A DNA stretch of 52,815 nucleotides from an uncultured Eubacteriales bacterium. Its GTDB lineage: Bacteria; Bacillota; Clostridia; Christensenellales; Aristaeellaceae. The stretch spans positions 1 to 52,815 of the forward strand of contig CADCFG010000004.1 of assembly GCA_902800625.1 (NCBI GenBank), read 5' to 3'. The position numbers and the translations under genes are program-made. Below are positions 48,246-52,815 of this stretch, in pieces. The stretch's first letter is position 1; each line of letters opens with the position of its first letter. A model generated the notes under the pieces. The model did not search any database. It saw only the letters and a program-made list of their open reading frames with translations, and had not been told where the DNA came from.

Positions 48246-49432
48246 AGCGCGTAAATATCACATCTTTCGTAGCGGCCCTGCTGGTGCTGGCTGTCGTCGC
48301 CGGGATTTACTTTGGCCATGGCGGCCAAGTGGGTCGGCAGGCGCTGAAGGTGGGCTTCATCTACGACACCGACGAGAGCACGCCCTACACCTACAATTTC
48401 AGCCTGGCCGAAAAGGCCGTGGAGAAGAGCTTTCCGGGCCGGGTGGAGGTGTACGTCAGCAGTAATGTGCCCGAGAGCGAGATGCTGGAGCCGGTGCACG
48501 AGCTGGTGCGCGCCGACTGCCACATTATATTCACCAACAGTTATTCCGACCAATTCCTGGAGGCGGCGCGGCTATACCCGGACGTGCAGTTCTGCCAGAC
48601 GTCCTACAACGCCGGTATCCATGAGGGCTGCCCTGACAACTACCACACCTTCAACGCCACCATCTATCAGGGGCGCTATGTCGCCGGCCTGGCCGCAGGG
48701 CTCAAGCTGCGGGATATGATCGACGACGGCCTGCTGGCCAAGGACGCGGCGCTGGTGGGCTATGTAGGCGCGTTCCCCTCGGTGGAGGTCGTTTCCGGCT
48801 ATACCGCCTTTCTGATGGGCGTGCGATCCGTCGCGCCGGAGGCCGTGATGCGCGTGCGCTACACCGGCGCCTGGAGCAGCTACAGCAAGGAAAAGGCCGC
48901 CACAAGGGCCTTGATCGACGAGGGCTGCGTGGTCATCTCCCAGCATGTGGACACCATCGGCCCGGCCATGGCCTGCGAGGAGGCCGCCGGCACGAAGCGG
49001 GTCTACCACGTGGCCTACAACCAGAGCATGATGGACATTGCGCCGTCCGCTTCGCTGATCGGCTGTCGGGTGAACTGGACGCCCTATGTGGTGGGCGCGG
49101 TGGAGGCCATGCTGGACGGCAGGAGCATCGAGCGCAGCGTGAAGGGCAGCGTTCACGGCAACGACATCTCCGCCGGCCTGGACCAGGGCTGGGTGGAGGT
49201 GACGGAGCTGAACCAGCAGCTGGCCGCCTATGGCACCCAGGAGAAGCTGAACAAGGCCATCGAGGGCTTGAAGAAGGGCACCATCGAGGTGTTCAAGGGC
49301 GATTATACCGGCGTGAGCCTTTCCGATGAAAGCGATACCGTGGACCTGAGCCTGGGCTACAAGGAGAACGAAACCACCTCCTGGCCCACCTTCGGCTACC
49401 TGCTCAGGGACGTCATCACCGTGGAGGGATGA
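48242..49432 (+). CDS. BMP-family (PnrA-like) substrate-binding protein
   Basis: A 396-residue binding protein of the basic membrane protein family, which in other bacteria binds nucleosides. It has an uncleaved-looking N-terminal membrane helix (about 7-25) rather than a lipobox. Family features are VGFIYDTDESTPYTYNFSLA, the TYQGRYVAGL-like IYQGRYVAGLAAG, and VGYVGAFPSVEVVSGYTAFLMG. Its ATG overlaps the stop of the HD-GYP receptor gene (ATGA), which means tight coupling. No permease follows; a terminator does. It is likely a second ligand-sensing partner of the receptor. Confidence 0.88.
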   Translation: MKRVNITSFVAALLVLAVVAGIYFGHGGQVGRQALKVGFIYDTDESTPYTYNFSLAEKAVEKSFPGRVEVYVSSNVPESEMLEPVHELVRADCHIIFTNSYSDQFLEAARLYPDVQFCQTSYNAGIHEGCPDNYHTFNATIYQGRYVAGLAAGLKLRDMIDDGLLAKDAALVGYVGAFPSVEVVSGYTAFLMGVRSVAPEAVMRVRYTGAWSSYSKEKAATRALIDEGCVVISQHVDTIGPAMACEEAAGTKRVYHVAYNQSMMDIAPSASLIGCRVNWTPYVVGAVEAMLDGRSIERSVKGSVHGNDISAGLDQGWVEVTELNQQLAAYGTQEKLNKAIEGLKKGTIEVFKGDYTGVSLSDESDTVDLSLGYKENETTSWPTFGYLLRDVITVEG

Positions 49433-49448
49433 TGCTTCCTCACAGTTT

Positions 49449-49484
49449 AAGCCCCCGTTCCCTCTGGACAAGGGCGGGGGTTTT
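49449..49484 (+). terminator. Intrinsic terminator of the receptor operon
   Basis: AAGCCCCCG pairs with CGGGGGTTT (one G-U), loop of 17 bases, ending in TTTT. The next promoter's -35 lies in the loop. Confidence 0.7.
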
Positions 49485-49494
49485 GCGCTATAAT
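49465..49494 (+). promoter_or_regulatory. pgi promoter embedded in the terminator
   Basis: TGGACA (49465-49470) in the terminator loop, 18 bases, consensus TATAAT (49489-49494), 38 bases before the pgi start. Confidence 0.65.
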
Positions 49495-49532
49495 AATGCC
49501 ATATCAAACCACCCACAGAAAGGATGTTTGCC

Positions 49533-51116
49533 ATGATTTCCTGGAAGAACCTGGATACCCTGGCCGCTTATGACAAGCTGGCCGCCACCAAGGGCCGCGT
49601 GAAGCTGAACGAGGCCATGTCCGGCGAAAACGGCGCGCGACGCGTCGCCGAATACAGCGTGCCCATGGCGGGCGGCCTGGCCTATAACTTCGCCGCCAAG
49701 GCCGTGGACGACGAGGTGCTCTCCGCCCTGCAAGCGCTGGCGGACGAGGCCCAGCTGACGGACAAGTATGCCGCCCTCTACAATGGCGAGGTCATCAACA
49801 CCGGCGAGAAGCGCCGCGTGCTGCACCAGCTGACCCGTGGCCAGCAGGGCGGGGCCGTGGTGGTGGACGGCGTGGACAAGCGCCAGTTCTACGCGGCCCA
49901 GCAGAAGAAGGCCGCCGAGTTCGCCGCCAAGGTGCACGCCGGTGAGATCGCCAACGCGGCGGGGGAGAAGTTCACCACCGTGGTGCAGATTGGCATCGGC
50001 GGCAGCGACCTGGGCCCCCGCGCCATGTACCTGGCCCTGGAGCAGTGGGCCAGGCAGACGGGCAACCTGAAGCTGGAGGCCCGGTTCATCAGCAACGTGG
50101 ACCCGGATGACGCCGCCAGCGTGCTCAAGAGCATCGATGTGGCCCACTCCCTGTTCGTGCTGGTGTCCAAGTCCGGCACCACGCTGGAGACCCTGACCAA
50201 CGAATCCTTCGTGAAGGATGCGCTGAAGAACGCCGGCCTGGACGCCTCGAAGCACATGGTGGCCGTCACCAGTGAGACCTCACCCCTGGCCAAGTCCAGC
50301 GACTACCTGGCCGCCTTCTTCATGGACGACTTCATCGGCGGCCGCTATTCCTCCACGTCCTGCGTGGGCGGCGTGGTGCTGTCCCTGGCCTTCGGGCCGG
50401 AGGTGTTCGCCCGGTTCCTGGACGGCGCGGCCCAGGCCGACGCCACAGCCAAGGAAAAGGACATCCACAGGAACCCCGCCATGCTGGACGCGCTGATCGG
50501 CGTGTACGAGCGCAACGTGCTGGGCTATCCGGCCACCGCCGTGCTGCCCTATTCCCAGGCGCTTTCCCGCTTCCCGGCGCACCTGCAGCAGCTGGACATG
50601 GAGTCCAACGGCAAGTCGGTCAATCGCTTCGGCGAGCCCGTCGACTACGTGACCGGCCCGATCATCTTCGGCGAGCCCGGCACCAACGGCCAGCACAGCT
50701 TCTATCAGCTGCTGCACCAGGGTACCGACATCATCCCGCTGCAGTTCGTGGGCTTCCGGAAGAACCAGGCGGGCATGGACGTGGACATCCAGGGCAGCAC
50801 CAGCCAGCAAAAGCTGTGTGCCAACGTGGCGGCCCAGATCATGGCCTTCGCCTGCGGCAAGGACGACGAGAACCCCAACAAGGCCTTCGCCGGCGGACGG
50901 CCCTCGTCCATCATCATCGGCGAACAGCTGACCCCCGAGGCGCTGGGCGCGCTGTTGAGCCACTTCGAGAACAAGGTGATGTTCCAGGGCTTCGTCTGGA
51001 ATGTCAACTCCTTCGACCAGGAGGGCGTGCAGCTGGGCAAGGTGCTGGCCAAGCGGGTGCTGGCCCACGACACCGACGGCGCCCTGAAGGCCTACAGCGA
51101 CCTGCTGGACATCTGA
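49533..51116 (+). CDS. pgi: Glucose-6-phosphate isomerase
   Basis: Interconverts glucose-6-phosphate and fructose-6-phosphate. The 527-residue product has the SIS-fold marks VQIGIGGSDLGPRAMY and VSKSGTTLETLTN, and the catalytic signature GEPGTNGQHSFYQLLHQG with its Glu and His. The length is nearer to the long E. coli-like isomerases than to the roughly 450-residue Bacillus type, which is unusual for a Firmicute. The ATG at 49533 has AAGGA eight bases before it; an ATG nine bases earlier overlaps the ribosome binding site. Confidence 0.95.
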   Translation: MISWKNLDTLAAYDKLAATKGRVKLNEAMSGENGARRVAEYSVPMAGGLAYNFAAKAVDDEVLSALQALADEAQLTDKYAALYNGEVINTGEKRRVLHQLTRGQQGGAVVVDGVDKRQFYAAQQKKAAEFAAKVHAGEIANAAGEKFTTVVQIGIGGSDLGPRAMYLALEQWARQTGNLKLEARFISNVDPDDAASVLKSIDVAHSLFVLVSKSGTTLETLTNESFVKDALKNAGLDASKHMVAVTSETSPLAKSSDYLAAFFMDDFIGGRYSSTSCVGGVVLSLAFGPEVFARFLDGAAQADATAKEKDIHRNPAMLDALIGVYERNVLGYPATAVLPYSQALSRFPAHLQQLDMESNGKSVNRFGEPVDYVTGPIIFGEPGTNGQHSFYQLLHQGTDIIPLQFVGFRKNQAGMDVDIQGSTSQQKLCANVAAQIMAFACGKDDENPNKAFAGGRPSSIIIGEQLTPEALGALLSHFENKVMFQGFVWNVNSFDQEGVQLGKVLAKRVLAHDTDGALKAYSDLLDI

Positions 51117-51218
51117 TGTGAACGGACATCAGCCACCCTGCTGGCTCTTCGGATTTTGTATGAGCCCATAAGGGTCCCGGCCAGGGATTGCTCAAACGCA
51201 GAATGGGATCCTGCTCCC

Positions 51219-51254
51219 GAAAAACACGGCCCTGACGCACAGTCGTCAGGGCCG
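51219..51254 (-). terminator. Intrinsic terminator after sbcC
   Basis: A perfect 11-bp stem CGGCCCTGACG/CGTCAGGGCCG with a 6-base loop; on the minus strand it is followed by TGTTTTT. It lies between the converging pgi and sbcC genes. Confidence 0.85.
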
Positions 51255-51277
51255 ATTCATATGGAGGGAAGTGCCTG

Positions 51278-52815
51278 TCAGCTGACGACCCACCGCGTGT
51301 GGCTGCCGTGGTCGTCCCGGGTGACGATCAGCTGGTCGTCGATCTCCTGCTTGAGTTCGGTGACGTGGGAGATGATGCCGATCAGCTTCGAGCCCCCGGC
51401 CATGCGCTGCAATACCTTCACAGCGGTGTCCCGGGCGTGGTCGTCCAGGGAGCCGAAGCCTTCGTCGATGAACATGATGTCCAGGTTGATGGCGGCGGAG
51501 CGCTGCTGGATCTGGTCCGCCATGCCCAGCGCCAGCGACAGCGCCGCCATGAAGCTCTCGCCGCCGGACAGTGTGCGGATCTCCCGCTCCCGACCCGTCA
51601 CGGCGGAATAGACCATCAGGTCGAGGCCGCGATTGCTGCGGCCATCGCCGGCCATGTCCTCCGGCACCATCCGCAGCTCAAACTGGCCCGCGGACATCTC
51701 CAGGAACCGCGCGTTGGCCGAGCGCAGGATGCGCTCCAGGTAGGCGCGCTGGGCAAAGGTTTCGATGTCCATGCGCCCGCCGCTCACGCGGCCTGCCAGG
51801 CGTCCATACAGGTCGTCCACCCGGGCCTGCTCCGCCATGGCGCGACTGCGCTGGGCCAGTATGGGCGTGAGGGCGTCCAGCGCTGCGCGATCCGTCCGGG
51901 CGCAGGCGGTCAGCCTCTCCAGCGCGTCCTGCGCGGCGGACAGCGCCGATTCAGCCTGCTGGCTGGCGGCGGCGAGCGCCTCCATATCCGGCCGGGGACG
52001 CCCAGCAATGGCGTTCAGGGCCGTTGATTTCGCGCCGACGGCCGTGGCCTTGCGCACATTGTGCCTGTCCAGCTGAGCACGCAGCGCCTCCGCTTCGGCG
52101 GGCAGGTGCTTGGCGACGATCTCGGTCCACTCCGCCTCAGGCAGGTCCTTTTCGTCGATCAGCGCGACGTAGGACGCCTCCCGTTCGGAGAGGGCGGACT
52201 GGCGCTCGGGCAGTTCCCTCTCATACCGGGCGATCAGCGCTTCGGCCTGCTCCACGGCGGCACGATCAGCTTTCGCATGGATGGACGCGGCATTGTGTTC
52301 GGATATCTTGCCGTCCCTGGCGGCCTGGGCGGCGGCAAGGGCGGCTTTTGCGTCGGATTCGGTGGAGAAATCGCGCCGGGCGACGAGCCCATCCAGGGTG
52401 GCGCTGGCGGCCGTCAGGGCGGTCTGCGCTTCGGCGAGACTGAGTCCCGCTTCATCCACGGATTGGCGCAGCGCTTCCCGGCGCGCGTCGGCGTCCTTCA
52501 GGAATGCCTGTGCCCCGGCGAGCGCCTGCGCGTCCGCCTCCAGCTTCGCGCCTTCGGCCTCGAGGGCTTCACTGTGCGCGCCGATGAGCGCCTCTGCCGC
52601 CTGGAGATCGGGCTCCCCGCCTGCGGAAGCGATCCGGTTCAGCCTCGTCCACAGCGCGGCGAGGCTCTTCTCGAACTGCGCGCCGCGCTCCTTCAGCAGT
52701 TCCACGGCGGCGCCCGCCCCGGCGGCGGCGTCCGACATGGCGCGGTTGCAGGCTGCTGTCTTCTCGGACAGGGCCTCCACCGCTTCACGGGTCAACTGCT
52801 CGCGGCCTTCCGGCA
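51278..52815 (-). CDS. sbcC: Exonuclease subunit SbcC, C-terminal part (runs off the window)
   Basis: The visible 510 or so residues are the second coiled-coil arm and the C-terminal ATPase lobe of an SbcC/Rad50-type SMC protein, which with SbcD processes DNA hairpins and ends. The arm is a long Ala/Glu/Gln/Arg-rich helix. The ATPase lobe has the signature LSGGESFMAALSLALGMAD and Walker B LDIMFIDEGFGSLDD followed by the His-switch region ISHVTEL. The reading frame stays open to the last base, so the N-terminal Walker A half lies outside the window. Confidence 0.92.
   Translation of the reverse strand, partial: PEGREQLTREAVEALSEKTAACNRAMSDAAAGAGAAVELLKERGAQFEKSLAALWTRLNRIASAGGEPDLQAAEALIGAHSEALEAEGAKLEADAQALAGAQAFLKDADARREALRQSVDEAGLSLAEAQTALTAASATLDGLVARRDFSTESDAKAALAAAQAARDGKISEHNAASIHAKADRAAVEQAEALIARYERELPERQSALSEREASYVALIDEKDLPEAEWTEIVAKHLPAEAEALRAQLDRHNVRKATAVGAKSTALNAIAGRPRPDMEALAAASQQAESALSAAQDALERLTACARTDRAALDALTPILAQRSRAMAEQARVDDLYGRLAGRVSGGRMDIETFAQRAYLERILRSANARFLEMSAGQFELRMVPEDMAGDGRSNRGLDLMVYSAVTGREREIRTLSGGESFMAALSLALGMADQIQQRSAAINLDIMFIDEGFGSLDDHARDTAVKVLQRMAGGSKLIGIISHVTELKQEIDDQLIVTRDDHGSHTRWVVS

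Overview
The window looks like chromosomal DNA from a GC-rich member of the Clostridia (Bacillota), probably an uncultured gut lineage. The evidence is gene content and signals together: WhiA, a Crh-like HPr, a ParB/Noc protein, zapA next to mutS2, LplA/B/C-type sugar transport, an ABC-F protein of the ribosome-protection type, strong GGAGG-type ribosome binding sites, and many near-consensus sigma-A promoters with 17-bp spacers in otherwise GC-rich DNA. The exact family is not resolved. I see no tRNA, rRNA, CRISPR array, phage or transposase; the accessory signal lies in dispersed palindromic and heptameric repeats.

Layout. 1-2.7 kb: palindrome-rich noncoding DNA, then on the minus strand an L,D-transpeptidase with three Ig-like domains and a DUF4867 protein. 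2.7-6.4 kb: an MBOAT acyltransferase and a compact murB-whiA-(Crh-like HPr) run. 6.5-15 kb, minus strand: a Noc/ParB gene, a probable 6S RNA, a phosphoesterase and a ROK kinase, then purA-GNAT-purB and an ABC-F ATPase whose promoter lies back to back with that of a VanY-type carboxypeptidase. 16-18.4 kb: a serine hydrolase and serS. 18.6-24.4 kb: two permeases, a solute-binding protein and a GH67 alpha-glucuronidase, read here as an aldouronate (glucuronoxylan fragment) uptake and breakdown locus.

24.6-33.5 kb: a Myb/SANT-like protein, a nucleotidyltransferase, an SH3 secreted protein, and zapA-U32 peptidase-mutS2-methyltransferase; the methyltransferase is frameshifted near its end. 33.6-37.1 kb: an OmpR-type response regulator and histidine kinase preceded by a Pho-box-like repeat, and a secreted HtrA-like protease. 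37.2-43.5 kb: ilvBN, a NYN/OST-HTH protein, a membrane-anchored endonuclease/phosphatase-fold protein and an M3 oligopeptidase. 43.6-49.4 kb: a three-gene operon with an amino-acid-type binding protein, a 1196-residue membrane receptor (ECF-S-like domain, beta-propeller, Y_Y_Y and HD-GYP) and a BMP-type binding protein. 49.5-52.8 kb: pgi and the C-terminal part of sbcC, which runs off the window.

The best candidate for an undescribed system is the binding protein / receptor / binding protein operon at 43.6-49.4 kb, which appears to couple ligand capture outside the cell to cyclic-dinucleotide hydrolysis inside. Second is a family of mirrored heptamer elements, each with a run of 7-bp units, a spacer and an inverted run of 7-bp units. 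These sit at gene ends, and two of them supply or overlap a stop codon. A palindromic repeat also sits in frame inside the U32 peptidase.
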